DNA of 64,000 nt from Bdellovibrionales bacterium (GTDB lineage: Bacteria > Bdellovibrionota > Bdellovibrionia > Bdellovibrionales > UBA1609): the NCBI GenBank assembly GCA_016716765.1, contig JADJVA010000006.1:310001-374000 (forward strand), read 5' to 3'. Shown piece after piece: positions 9,012-17,675 of this stretch (position 1 is its first letter; each line of letters opens with the position of its first letter). A model generated the notes under the pieces. The model ran no database searches. It was not told the origin of the DNA and was given only the letters and a program-made list of their open reading frames with translations. A program made the position numbers and the translations under genes.

Positions 9012-9030
9012 GATAATGATTATTATTATC
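9012..9030. promoter_or_regulatory. Fur box upstream of the Fur-family regulator
   Basis: GATAATGATTATTATTATC differs at two of nineteen positions from the classical Fur consensus GATAATGATAATCATTATC and sits inside the inverted repeat AATGATAAT...ATTATCATT. It begins four bases after the folE2 stop and ends 30 bases before the regulator start, a natural place for autoregulation. Confidence 0.85.
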
Positions 9031-9060
9031 ATTGATTTTCTTCAAAGTGGCAGGTAGGAC

Positions 9061-9591
9061 TTGGGGATGAAAACAGAAAATCTCTCTCTTCCCTTGGTCC
9101 ATGGTCGGCAATATTCGGATTCCTCACCTGCTCTGGCTCCAGAGAAGTTGATTCACCGCGAACCGGTCGGAGAAGCCAATTTAAAACGTATGATTCGCAG
9201 TATGGGAATCAAAGTAACTTTGCAACGGATGGCGATTCTGAATGGTCTCATTGCTGGCAGGGCACATGTGACGGCTCAGGAGGTATTTGAGAAAATACAT
9301 GCTTCCTATCCCGAGATGGGCTTTGCTACGGTTTACCGTTTTTTGAGAAAATTGGTAGAGGCGGGATTGGTAACTGAAGTGAGAGTAGGTGGATTGCCGG
9401 CGAGATATGAGCTGGCGACTCATCGGCATCATGATCATTTAACCTGTGAATCCTGCACAAAGATCATAGAGTTTGAAGACCCTGAGATTGAGGCTCTTCA
9501 GAAAGCTGTGGCTAAGAAATATGGCTTTGTTTTGACTCATCATCTTTTGGAACTTTATGGTCGCTGTGCTATTTGCGCTCAGCAAAAGTAA
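9061..9591 (+). CDS. fur: Fur-family metal-responsive repressor
   Basis: 176 residues from ATG 9067 or TTG 9061. The winged-helix DNA-binding half runs from RMIRSMGIKVTLQRMAI to MGFATVYRFLRKLVEAGLV. The metal-binding half holds HRHHDHLTCESC and GRCAICAQQ, the two CxxC pairs of the structural zinc site, and histidines for the regulatory site. The N-terminus is ~40 residues longer than classical Fur. Whether it senses iron (Fur), zinc (Zur) or peroxide (PerR) is not certain; the Fur-type box just upstream favours Fur. The folE2 neighbour would fit Zur, so the symbol is provisional. Confidence 0.85.
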   Translation: MGMKTENLSLPLVHGRQYSDSSPALAPEKLIHREPVGEANLKRMIRSMGIKVTLQRMAILNGLIAGRAHVTAQEVFEKIHASYPEMGFATVYRFLRKLVEAGLVTEVRVGGLPARYELATHRHHDHLTCESCTKIIEFEDPEIEALQKAVAKKYGFVLTHHLLELYGRCAICAQQK

Positions 9592-9663
9592 TCAAAGCTA
9601 GACGCATTTTATTGCTGTGATATTCTTCCTTGTTGAATTCAATTTTCTTCGGGAGGAGTTCGA

Positions 9664-12237
9664 ATGAAAACGAAATCACAGCCGCCAGGTTCTTCTGGTC
9701 CTTCTTCTGCGCTTGGGATTTGGGTTCGTCGTGCGTCGGAGCACAACCTGAAGGACGTCAGTGTTTTTATTCCCAGAAATAAAATGACCGTTATTACTGG
9801 AGTGAGTGGAAGTGGTAAATCTTCTTTAGCATTTGATACCATTTATGCTGAAGGCCAAAGACGTTACATCGAGAGTCTTTCAGCGTACTCCCGAAATTTT
9901 CTTGAACAAATGAAAAAGCCTTCAGTTGAGGCGATAATTGGGTTAAGTCCCGCGATTGCTATTGATCAAAAGTCAATCAACACAAATCCTCGATCGACGG
10001 TCGGGACAGTGAGTGAGGTTTATGACTACCTTCGTTTGCTTTTTGCCCGTATCGGGGTGCCTCTTTGTCCTCAGCACAAAATTCCAGTCACTAGTCAGTC
10101 TCCCCAGCAGATTGTCGAGGAAGTGCAAGCTCTTCCTCTTGGCACAAAGTACTTTGTTTTGGCGCCTGTGGCTCAGGGCAAGAAAGGGGAGTTTCTGAGT
10201 GATTTTCAAAAGTGGATCAAGAAGGGATTCTCTCGGGGAAGGATTGACGGCGAATGGATAGACCTTGCCAAAGCAAAGAAATTGGCCAAGAGAAAGTCTC
10301 ACGATATCGAAATAATGATTGATCGCCTCGTCGTTGACGAGAAATATCTTTCGCGCCTCAAAGAAAGCATTCACTTGGCTTTGAGCTTATCCAATGGGCT
10401 CGTGATGATCGAGCCTGTAGGGTCCGTTCCAAAAATTTACTCTATCCATCGAGCCTGTCCTCAATGTGCATTTAGCTTTCCTGAGTTAGAGCCACGCCTC
10501 TTTAGTTTTAATAATCCTCGAGGGGCCTGCCCCACGTGCAGTGGGTTGGGAGTGCTTGTCCCTGCTGAGGGCGAGTCGGATGAGCCTTTCGAAGGCGAAG
10601 ACAGCATCGAGGAGGCAAAAGATGATCCAATTTGTCCAAGCTGTCAGGGGCGAAGACTAAGGACTGAAGCATTAAATGTTCAACTCATGGGAAAAAATAT
10701 TGTAGAAATGTCGGATCTTTCGATTAAAAATCTTCGCTCGTTTTTGAATAAAGATCTTCAGATTGGAAAAAGAGAGCTGCTTATAGCTGAAAAAATACTG
10801 AAACAGATACTGCTGCGATTGGATTACTTGGACAGAGTTGGGACAGGCTACTTGAGTTTGAGTCGAAAGACGAGCTCTCTTTCAGGGGGAGAAGCGCAAC
10901 GAATTCGGCTTGCCTCCCAAGTGGGATCAGCCCTGATCGGAGTGTTGTATGTGCTGGATGAGCCAAGTATCGGACTGCACCCTCGAGATCATCGTCGATT
11001 GTTGGACATTCTTGAGGAACTTCGCGAACGCGGTAACACCGTCATTCTGGTTGAGCACGATGAGGAGACAATTCGGGCTGCCGATCACCTCATTGATTTA
11101 GGTCCCAGGGCAGGGATTCATGGGGGAGAAGTGATGGCAGAGGGATCGCCTCTCGAAGTTATCGCAGAGGCAAGGAGTTTGACTGGCCAGTTTCTATCAG
11201 GAGTTGAAAAGATACAGATTCCTCAAGTTCGTCGGAAGGGTTCCGGTCGTTTTTTGATCGTGGAGGGTGCAGCAGGAAACAATCTTCAAAACCTCACTCT
11301 GAAAATTCCCCTCGGTTGCCTGATAGGTGTCACTGGAGTTTCTGGAAGTGGGAAAAGTACGCTCATTGTAGATACCTTATACAAGGCATTGGCCCGGCAT
11401 TTTTATCATTCTTTATCTGAGGCCTCTCCCTATAAGAGAATACTGGGATTGGAACACATCGACAAAGTCATAGAGATAAATCAGAAACCTATCGGCCGCA
11501 CTCCTCGCTCCATTCCTGCGACATACGTCGGAGCTCTTCCTTTGATACGGCAGATATTTTCTGAATTGCCGGAGTCAAAGATTCGAGGGTATAAGCCCGG
11601 CCACTTTAGTTTTAATGTTAAGGGTGGACGTTGTGAGGTTTGTTCTGGGGGAGGCCAGGTTCGAATCGAAATGCATTTCCTTAGCGATGTGTATGTGACT
11701 TGCGATGCCTGCCTCGGAAACCGCTATACGCGCGAAACTTTGAATATTAAATTCAAGGATAAATCCATTTCGGATGTTTTGAATATGTCCGTCGAAGAAG
11801 CTGCTGATTTTTTCAAACACCATCCGCCGCTCAAGAGAAAGCTTGAAACCTTGATGCGTGTCGGGCTCGATTACATGACTCTTGGTCAAAGCTCTACCAC
11901 CCTTTCTGGTGGAGAAGCGCAACGAGTAAAGTTGAGCAAAGAACTTTCAAAACGGGGAACAGGCAAAACTCTTTATATTTTAGACGAACCAACGACGGGT
12001 CTCCATTTCGCAGACGTTCGTAAACTTCTCGATTTGCTCCATGAGCTAACGGATCAAGGCAATACAGTTTTGGTAATCGAACATCATCTTGATGTTATTA
12101 AAAGCTGTGATTACTTGGTTGATTTGGGTCCTGAGGGCGGCGATGGGGGAGGTCAAATCGTAGGGCTGGGGAGCCCGGAGGAGTTGGCCCGAGAACCAAG
12201 GAGCCTCACCGGAGGTTTTCTTCAATCCCTTATCTAG
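9664..12237 (+). CDS. uvrA: Excinuclease ABC subunit A, short form
   Basis: 857 residues from ATG 9664 with a strong GGGAGGAG upstream. UvrA is the damage-sensing ATPase of nucleotide excision repair. Visible are the first Walker A (GVSGSGKSS), YIESLSAYSRNFLEQM, the zinc module (CPQC, CPTC, CPSC), the first LSGGEAQRIRLASQ signature and DEPSIGLH. Then come the second Walker A (GVSGSGKST), CEVCSGGG and CDACLGNRY zinc residues, the second LSGGEAQRVKLSKEL and DEPTTGLHF. The protein is ~85 residues shorter than E. coli UvrA. The missing part lies between CPTCSGLGV and CPSCQGRR, where only a short acidic linker remains. All catalytic motifs are intact. Confidence 0.96.
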   Translation: MKTKSQPPGSSGPSSALGIWVRRASEHNLKDVSVFIPRNKMTVITGVSGSGKSSLAFDTIYAEGQRRYIESLSAYSRNFLEQMKKPSVEAIIGLSPAIAIDQKSINTNPRSTVGTVSEVYDYLRLLFARIGVPLCPQHKIPVTSQSPQQIVEEVQALPLGTKYFVLAPVAQGKKGEFLSDFQKWIKKGFSRGRIDGEWIDLAKAKKLAKRKSHDIEIMIDRLVVDEKYLSRLKESIHLALSLSNGLVMIEPVGSVPKIYSIHRACPQCAFSFPELEPRLFSFNNPRGACPTCSGLGVLVPAEGESDEPFEGEDSIEEAKDDPICPSCQGRRLRTEALNVQLMGKNIVEMSDLSIKNLRSFLNKDLQIGKRELLIAEKILKQILLRLDYLDRVGTGYLSLSRKTSSLSGGEAQRIRLASQVGSALIGVLYVLDEPSIGLHPRDHRRLLDILEELRERGNTVILVEHDEETIRAADHLIDLGPRAGIHGGEVMAEGSPLEVIAEARSLTGQFLSGVEKIQIPQVRRKGSGRFLIVEGAAGNNLQNLTLKIPLGCLIGVTGVSGSGKSTLIVDTLYKALARHFYHSLSEASPYKRILGLEHIDKVIEINQKPIGRTPRSIPATYVGALPLIRQIFSELPESKIRGYKPGHFSFNVKGGRCEVCSGGGQVRIEMHFLSDVYVTCDACLGNRYTRETLNIKFKDKSISDVLNMSVEEAADFFKHHPPLKRKLETLMRVGLDYMTLGQSSTTLSGGEAQRVKLSKELSKRGTGKTLYILDEPTTGLHFADVRKLLDLLHELTDQGNTVLVIEHHLDVIKSCDYLVDLGPEGGDGGGQIVGLGSPEELAREPRSLTGGFLQSLI

Positions 12238-12474
12238 TTGGATGGTCAAAGGGTCGCAGATGCGACTGTTGCTAAAGCGCAGGTATGAGGCCAAAGAGGG
12301 GGGGAACCCTAACTTATTGATTTGGCGCAATTTCTCAAATCTTAACAGGACTTTTGTAGAGGAGTCTCTTCAGCTGTCAAGGAGTTCACCGATAGGACCA
12401 TAGATGGTGCTCTTTGCGGGACGTTAGCGGGAGAAGAGACGTCGCTCTCTTAGTGTTTTAACTGAACGTTACCG

Positions 12475-13131
12475 ATGAGGTTTGAGAGTATGTCTTGGAA
12501 TGATATTCCGAGTTGGGCGAATGATGTTGCCAACTCAATTTTGCAGACAGTGAAGAAGAAAGATCCATTCACTTTTTATCATTGCTGTCGAGTGGGAATG
12601 GCCAGTCGCAAATTGGCAAAAGCAATGGGCTTGAATGAGTTTGAGCAAGCCGTGCTCGAATACTCTGGGTTATTTCACGATATTGGTAAAGTGGGAGTTC
12701 CTGATAATATTCTACTTAAGGCGGGTCGCCTCACAAACGATGAAATCGAAATCATGAAGGCCCATCCGATTAAGAGCGCAGAGATCATTGAGCCCCTTAG
12801 TCATATTCCATTTTTTAGATTTCTGTTGCCGGGAATTCGCTACCACCATGAAAGAATGGACGGAGCTGGATATCCGTTTAACCTCGTCGGCGAAAGAATT
12901 CCTCTTCCTGCTCGGGTGATTGCGGTGGTTGATAGCTACGATGCCATGTCAAATAAGAGGCCTTACCGAGAAGCTTTGTCGCATGAAAAGGTAATAAAAG
13001 AGTTGGTTGATTACAGCGGCAGTCAATTCGATGCCAATATCGTAAAGATTTTTATAGAAGCTCTTCCCTATTTTCAGGAGGAAAAGGAAGAAGAGAATCT
13101 TGTTATATCTCACGTTTTAAAGGCCGCCTGA
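12475..13131 (+). CDS. HD-GYP domain protein (cyclic-di-GMP phosphodiesterase family)
   Basis: 218 residues from ATG 12475, almost all one HD-GYP domain with no sensor domain. HCCRVGMASRKLA, then FHDIGKVGVPDNILLKAGRLT (the HD pair), MKAHP, RYHHERMDGAGYP (the GYP signature as HHExxxGxGYP), RVIAVVDSYDAMSNKRPYR. Active members hydrolyse cyclic di-GMP; metal ligands look complete. The stand-alone form suggests a cytosolic enzyme or a partner to another regulator. A probable terminator follows about 90 bases after the stop. Confidence 0.9.
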   Translation: MRFESMSWNDIPSWANDVANSILQTVKKKDPFTFYHCCRVGMASRKLAKAMGLNEFEQAVLEYSGLFHDIGKVGVPDNILLKAGRLTNDEIEIMKAHPIKSAEIIEPLSHIPFFRFLLPGIRYHHERMDGAGYPFNLVGERIPLPARVIAVVDSYDAMSNKRPYREALSHEKVIKELVDYSGSQFDANIVKIFIEALPYFQEEKEEENLVISHVLKAA

Positions 13132-13217
13132 GGAGTGATTGGGGAAGTTGGGGTTTTTGTGGATTCGATCATTTGGTCCAACCCAGAGAAGGGTGGGTAG
13201 CCAACTAAGCAAAGGGG

Positions 13218-13252
13218 GGCCGCACTTCAGGAAAGAGGCGCGGCTTTTTTTA
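13218..13252 (+). terminator. Probable intrinsic terminator after the HD-GYP gene
   Basis: GGCCGC (13218-13223) pairs with GCGGCT (13240-13245), giving a six-pair stem with a 16-base loop directly followed by a run of T (13245-13251). Confidence 0.6.
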
Positions 13253-13263
13253 TTTTCTCTCGC

Positions 13264-13405
13264 TCAAAGCCTATCTTTGTTAGTTGCGCCTGAGGAGATC
13301 GTGGCGCCAGGTTCAATTTTTTTTACTTCAATAATGCTTGAGAAGGTATATTGCAATTCTGACCATGTGTAATCGGTCTCGGATTCCTCTTTGGTGCAAT
13401 GTATT
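13264..13405 (-). pseudogene. C-terminal gene fragment abutting the IS200/IS605 end
   Basis: On the minus strand, reading out of the element end, about 46 codons stay open to a TGA: TIHCTKEESETDYTWSEL then IIEVKKIEPGATISSGATN. It has no start of its own and looks like the tail of a gene cut by the insertion. The matching 5' part was not proven. The lipoprotein remnant on the other side of the element ends in SEFSI and stops shortly before the element, so it could be the same gene if the element boundary lies in the shared TTC. No family recognised. Confidence 0.35.
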
Positions 13406-13445
13406 GTGAACCTCTCACCACTTTTCCCTTGTCGGGAATAAGTGG
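13406..13445 (-). repeat. Right-end hairpin of the IS605-type element
   Basis: CCACTT, T, TTCCC, loop TTGTC, GGGAA, T, AAGTGG forms a hairpin a few bases beyond the tnpB stop. The same 40 bases occur identically at 49713-49752. In TnpB systems the guide RNA is transcribed through the 3' end of tnpB and the right end, with the guide taken from flanking DNA. If that holds here, the guide would be the bases just below 13406 on the minus strand. Confidence 0.6.
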
Positions 13446-13450
13446 GAGCA

Positions 13451-14707
13451 TCAAGCGGATGGCGTCTCACGATGCCACCTCAAATCTTGATGATTCCTGC
13501 TTCGCCGAGGCCATGGTTGTTGTGCGCCCTTTCGGCCGTACAACAGAGCCTTCTCCCTCTCCACAGGCTGATGAACGGGGTAGGACCCACCCTCGTTTTG
13601 AATATTTATTGCGGCATTGATGTCCCTATCGTGATGAGTCTGACATGATTCACATGTCCATTCCCTATCGGAAAGGGTGAGCTCGCTGTTCACGAACCCG
13701 CACTGATGGCACATCTTAGAACTTGGAAACCAAGTCGATATAAAATGCAAATGTTTGTCGTATTGGACAGCATACATCTTCATTATCTCAACAAGTCTTC
13801 CCCATGACTGAAACGCAATTGACTTTGCCAGTCTTCGGTTTTTCATCATGCCCTTCACATTGAGTGTCTCCATCGCTACCACTTGGTTCTTGCGGTAGAT
13901 ATTGAGAGCCAACTTGTGAAGATAGTCCTCCCTTTGGAACCTTATTCTTTCGTGCAACTTTGCAAGTCGAAATCTTGTTTTTTCGTAGTTATTGGAGCGA
14001 TCTTCGCGTTTTTCTGATTTCTGCATATCTCTTTGGCGCTGCATCTTCTTTTGAAGCCTGCGCTTTCTGCTCTCGAGCGTTTCCAATGTCCTTGGAACCT
14101 GGATCTTCTCGCCATCACTCAGAACAATATGCTTGATGTTCAGATCAACACCAACGATCCCATCATGGGTTGAAAGAATTTTTTCTTTCGTATTGAATTT
14201 TGTGACGATGCTGACGAAGTATCGTCCACTTGCAGTTTTAGAGATGGTGGCGGCACCGAACTTTGCACCGTCTGGAAATTCTCTATGCATTTTCATCGGT
14301 ATCCAAGTCTTGTATTTTGGAATAAATACGCAAGTTTGTCCCGACACTGATTTGATTTTTGGTTGTGGGAGTGAAAAACTTTGCGCAGCCAACTTCTTTT
14401 TGAGTCTTGGCTTTTTACCGCGTCCTGCAAACAGATTCTGATAGGCGACATCGAGATCGTGAGTTGCAACCTGCAAGGATTGGCTTGGTACGTCACTCAG
14501 CCAGTCAATGGCTTCTTTCCAGATGAGGAGATGTTCTTGCATCTCTGTGCGAGAGAGTTTCTGTATCCCATCCGCGTACAGCTCCTCGTTTATTTTTAGA
14601 AATTCGTTGTACACAAAACGAACCGAGCCAAATATCTTCCCTAGATGCCGCTTCTGCACCGGTGAGGGAAAAATTTCGAATTTGTAGCGTCTCGTGAGTG
14701 GATTCAT
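13451..14707 (-). CDS. tnpB: TnpB, RNA-guided nuclease of an IS605-type element
   Basis: 418 residues if started at ATG 14707 (NPLTRRYKFEIFPSP); a longer start at 14746 would overlap tnpA. The RuvC-like nuclease residues are all present: GVDLNIKHIVL (Asp), VVAMETLNVKGM (Glu) and HHDRDINAAINI (Asp). The zinc ribbon CHQCG...CESC lies before the last. The N-terminal YKFEIFPSPVQKRHLGKIFGS is the usual OrfB helix-turn-helix start. TnpB proteins cut DNA matched to an element-encoded guide RNA next to a short target motif and are ancestors of Cas12. The C-terminal 45 residues are low in known motifs, as expected where the gene overlaps the guide RNA scaffold. Confidence 0.92.
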   Translation of the reverse strand: MNPLTRRYKFEIFPSPVQKRHLGKIFGSVRFVYNEFLKINEELYADGIQKLSRTEMQEHLLIWKEAIDWLSDVPSQSLQVATHDLDVAYQNLFAGRGKKPRLKKKLAAQSFSLPQPKIKSVSGQTCVFIPKYKTWIPMKMHREFPDGAKFGAATISKTASGRYFVSIVTKFNTKEKILSTHDGIVGVDLNIKHIVLSDGEKIQVPRTLETLESRKRRLQKKMQRQRDMQKSEKREDRSNNYEKTRFRLAKLHERIRFQREDYLHKLALNIYRKNQVVAMETLNVKGMMKNRRLAKSIAFQSWGRLVEIMKMYAVQYDKHLHFISTWFPSSKMCHQCGFVNSELTLSDREWTCESCQTHHDRDINAAINIQNEGGSYPVHQPVEREKALLYGRKGAQQPWPRRSRNHQDLRWHRETPSA

Positions 14708-14734
14708 TTCCTTGTCTGTTCTATTATTAGTGTT

Positions 14735-15168
14735 ATGAAAAGTCAAATCAAAGAAAAAACGAAACTACGTGGACATTTTAACGCCGTTTACAGTCTCAAC
14801 TACCACTTAGTGTTAGTAACCAAATATCGAAAAAAATGTCTCAATCCAGAGCAATTAGATTTTCTAAAGCAAGAGTTTGGCAGACTTCTTTGTGAATGGG
14901 ACTGCAGACTCCTCGAGTTTGGCGGCGAAAAAGACCACGTTCATCTTCTCTTTGAAGCACACCCGGCGATGAATCTTTCAAAGCTCATCAACAACCTAAA
15001 AACCGTAACGAGCAGACTTATTAGGAAGAAGTTTCCAGCACACCTGAAGAAATATTATTCGAAACCTGTTTTCTGGACTCGAGCCTATTGTCTCATTTCG
15101 ACGGGCGGAGCGACACTTGAGGTCACAAAAAATATGTAGAAAATCAGGGAAATGAAAAATCATCCTGA
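14735..15168 (+). pseudogene. tnpA: IS200-type Y1 transposase TnpA, frameshifted before the catalytic tyrosine
   Basis: Residues 1-130 are a clear TnpA: FNAVYSLNYHLVLVTKYRKK, the HUH pair in DHVHLLFE, and AYCLISTGGATLEV. The annotated frame then ends NM* at 15139. Reading -1 from the A6 run at 15127-15132 gives TKKYVENQG, which is the expected helix with the catalytic Tyr and conserved Glu-Asn-Gln, then stops at 15168. Either one A was lost, or A AAA AAT (15127-15133, in the right phase) is a slip site. Without the shift the enzyme lacks its nucleophile. TnpA cuts and joins single-stranded DNA at the element ends. Confidence 0.88.
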
Positions 15169-15178
15169 TTTCAAGACC

Positions 15179-15196
15179 TCCTCCATCCATGGAGGA
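15179..15196 (+). repeat. Left-end hairpin of the IS605-type element
   Basis: TCCTCC, six-base loop ATCCAT, GGAGGA, eleven bases after the restored tnpA stop. Subterminal hairpins in this position are what Y1 transposases recognise. Confidence 0.6.
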
Positions 15197-15234
15197 AAGT
15201 CGAGTTTCATTCATCTCCACCTAAATCAAAGATT

Positions 15235-16032
15235 TTAGATGGAGAATTCTGAAACGGGTTTGTTAAATGAAAGCTCCAAAAATCGAATTCGCCTACCTGG
15301 TTCATCGTCGACAACTGTTTCAGAGTAGTCCATCACGCTCAGTACCGGATTGCTCTCTGGGGAAGGATTCGGATTCAATTCACTTTTTTGGCCGTTGGGT
15401 TCCTCTGTTGTGACGTCGCATATGATCTTCTGATTGGACGACTGATAATTTTGATAGGGCCCGGAAGAAACCGGATCATAAACCTTCCCTTGCTCCACGA
15501 GTATCTCGTTTTTGTTAGCGAGAGATAAAAGTTTTTTATAATCCAGGACGACTATTTTGTAATCGGCGGCCGTCTCTTTGATTTTAATTCCACTTAGGCG
15601 GGGATATGAAACTGAGGCAGCTGATGGCGAGGGTGCTGATAGTGAGGGTGCTGAAACGGACCGGGGAGTGCTGCTAAGCTTTCCTGAAGCTATTTTTCCA
15701 AGTAGCTGTTCAAGCGCTGTATCTACCGAACTGCAGTGTTCATCGAATTTGGAGCCGGAAATGAGCTGATCCAGTTTACCTATCTCCGCTACACAGGAAA
15801 CGCCTGCATGTCTGGATTGAAAATTTTTACAGGAAACTTTGATTAAGGCAAGTCTCACCGCCCGCTGCCGTGCGGTTGTTGTGTCGTCGGTCGGCTTAAT
15901 GCCTACTTCCTTTTCGAAAGAGTGTAAATTCTCTTGGCCACTTACTATCGCATTGTGATCGTCGATAAATGATTGGTTGTAGGCCCCGTACTTGCTTGTC
16001 GTGTCAGTATCCGTGGCGCAGCTACTAAAAAC
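15235..16032 (-). pseudogene. Lipoprotein gene, 3' part, interrupted by the IS256-type element
   Basis: Reading leftward from the element, the frame opens with VFSSCATDTDTTSKYGAYNQ and stays open to the stop at 15235. VFSSC is the end of a lipobox whose signal peptide lies on the other side of the insertion (17469-17515). Removing the element and one copy of the 8-bp duplication restores an 837-base frame, 278 residues. The mature protein is polar, with a proline/serine-rich spacer (SAPSLSAPSPSAASVS) and five cysteines. No family recognised. A GTG at 15858 could give an unexported 207-residue fragment, but it is unlikely to be used. Confidence 0.8.
16025..16032. repeat. Target-site duplication, left copy
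   Basis: CTAAAAAC immediately precedes the left terminal inverted repeat and is repeated exactly at 17469-17476. Confidence 0.9.
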
Positions 16033-17468
16033 GGAGAAATCTCAAATCTAGTTGAAAGTTGAGGGCACCAGCCTTTCGTGGAATGATTCCACTATCTTAC
16101 AAAAGAAAGGCACCCTCATGAAAAGAAGTACCAGACAGAGAAAGCAATCCGCAAATCAAATTCAGCAGCTGTTGGGCGAAGACAATTTTGCATTGAAAGT
16201 TGCTCAGACAATCCGTTGGGGAAAAGCATCGATCGACTCACTGAATCACGAAATAGGACGGATGTTGGTGGAGTCGATCCTGCTGATGGATCGGGAAAAT
16301 ATAGCAGGTCCCGATTACGCGCCGACAGGGGATATTTATAAGTGGGCCTCCCAGCGAGGGTCTGCGTTTATAGGTGACCAGAAAGTGGCGGTCATGGTGC
16401 CGCGACTTCGCGGCACTCGGGGTGAGGTCACTCTTCCCAGCTATGCAAAGCTCAGAGAACGTGGTCAGTTCTCAGAGGGCTGCTGACGAAGATGATGTCA
16501 GGCTTATCGGCGCGCCGCTATAGCGAAACTGTACAAGACGCCGCACACGCGTTTGGAGTGTCGCCATCGTCGGTCTCACGCCACTTTGTCGAGGCCACAA
16601 GCAAACAGTTGAAACAATTTTTAGAGCGAGATCTCTCTGAATTTGATCCCTTTGCCATCATGCTGGACAGCGTTCATCGCGGAGGAGTTGCATTTATCAC
16701 CGCGCTTGGAATTTCAGTTGCGGGAAAGAAAATGGTGTTGGGCTACTGGGAAGGCGCCACGGAGAATAGCGACATTTGCAATGAATTATTGGCGGATCTT
16801 GAACATCGCAATCTCAACTTGACCGCACGGGTGCTATTTGTAACTGACGGAGGCAAAGGTCTTATTAAGACTCTTCGCAACAAGTTCGGAAAGAAACTCA
16901 TCCATCAACGTTGCACAATTCACAAGGATCACAATCTACAAAAGCACCTCGCCAAGAAATACCGCAAGCGGATCCATCAACAATACGTGGCGGCTCTTGG
17001 GCATGGGAAATATGAAGACGCCAAGGCGGCACTGGAGACTTTGGAGCAGGAATTGATGCTAATCAATAGCTCAGCTGCGATGTCTCTCAGAGAGGCCCTT
17101 CAGAGCTTTTAACCTTGCATATTTTGAACGTGCATAAGGATCTTTATAAAGCTCTTCATACAACAAATGGAATCGAGAATCTATTCTCGTCGGTTCGTCA
17201 TCGAGAACACAACATCAAGAATTATAACCCAGAATACAGAGGGAAGCGGCGAAAAGGAAAACTCTCGCAACGCTGGTTGGCGGCCGTGTTCCTGAAAGCG
17301 GAGGAAAACTTCCGTACGGTGAAGGGATACATGCACATCAAAACTGTGATCGCAAGAATTGAAAAATTGCAAATGGAAACCGTTGACAAAAAAATAGGAA
17401 AGGCAGCATAGTCAGACACGATTTCACGAAAGCGGTTCCAGATTTTCAACTAAAAATGAGACATCTCC
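16033..17468 (+). mobile_element. IS256-type insertion sequence, 1436 bp
   Basis: Terminal inverted repeats are visible: left GGAGAAATCTCAAATCTAGT, right (reverse complement) GGAGATGTCTCATTTTTAGT, both followed by TGAAA. The element is flanked by the exact 8-bp duplication CTAAAAAC, the length expected for IS256-family elements. It sits in the signal-peptide region of a lipoprotein gene. The intact duplication suggests a fairly recent arrival, yet its transposase is frameshifted twice. Confidence 0.92.
16118..17411 (+). pseudogene. IS256-type (mutator) transposase, two frameshifts
   Basis: Three consecutive frames make one transposase: 16118-~16480, ~16477-~17098 and ~17098-17411. Each junction needs a -1 shift. 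At the first, SEG should continue into LLTKMMSGLSARRYSETV; at the second, REAL should continue into SELLTLHILNVHKDL. Catalytic residues are in place: Asp in IMLDSVHRGG, Asp in LFVTDGGKG and Glu in TTNGIENLFSSVRHR. The middle has the RCTIHKDHNLQKHL stretch typical of the group. As sequenced it is inactive unless shifts are read through; neither junction is a classical slippery heptamer. Confidence 0.88.
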
Positions 17469-17476
17469 CTAAAAAC
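17469..17476. repeat. Target-site duplication, right copy
   Basis: CTAAAAAC directly after the right terminal inverted repeat, identical to 16025-16032. Confidence 0.9.
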
Positions 17477-17515
17477 GATGAGGATTAAAGAGAAGATTGC
17501 AAGACGGCTGGTCAT
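17469..17515 (-). pseudogene. Signal-peptide end of the interrupted lipoprotein gene
   Basis: ATG at 17515, preceded by AGGAG, encodes MTSRLAIFSLILIVF and then runs into the insertion sequence. Joined across the element it gives IVFSSC, a normal lipobox. The remaining bases up to hemB (17516-17675) hold the likely promoter but no other gene. Confidence 0.8.
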
Positions 17516-17675
17516 GGGAAAACTCCTGTAAATATTATCTATTTTCATTAAAAAAATACCCGAGACAGAATCACAGGGCAGGTTGAGGCCAGAGGATGCG
17601 ATCCCGCCTGTGCATGCTAGCAACAAGGGTGCCATGGTTCTTGCTATTTCGATTCGTCAAGTTGCCTTTAGTTTT

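Larger units (their letters stand above)
13406..15230. mobile_element. IS200/IS605-family element with divergent tnpA and tnpB
   Basis: tnpB reads leftward and tnpA rightward, back to back, with subterminal hairpins outside both: 13411-13445 beyond tnpB (right end) and 15179-15196 beyond tnpA (left end, TCCTCC...GGAGGA). IS605-type elements move as single strands and make no target duplication, so exact ends are not visible. The right end is about 13406, where similarity to the solo hairpin at 49713 stops. The left end is a guess; a TTGAT just outside the left hairpin on the minus strand is a possible target motif. The tnpA gene is frameshifted, so movement may be blocked. Confidence 0.8.

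Noticed and set aside
10050..10090. Loss of a zinc site in UvrA at CPQHK
   Set aside because: E. coli UvrA has a closely similar CPxH stretch at this place, so it is normal.
13139..13372. 77-codon frame after the HD-GYP gene
   Set aside because: Runs through the terminator hairpin, no ribosome site and no protein-like pattern.
15127..15133. Programmed frameshift in TnpA as first explanation
   Set aside because: IS200-type tnpA genes are not known to need it, and one-base losses are common in this window; kept only as an alternative.
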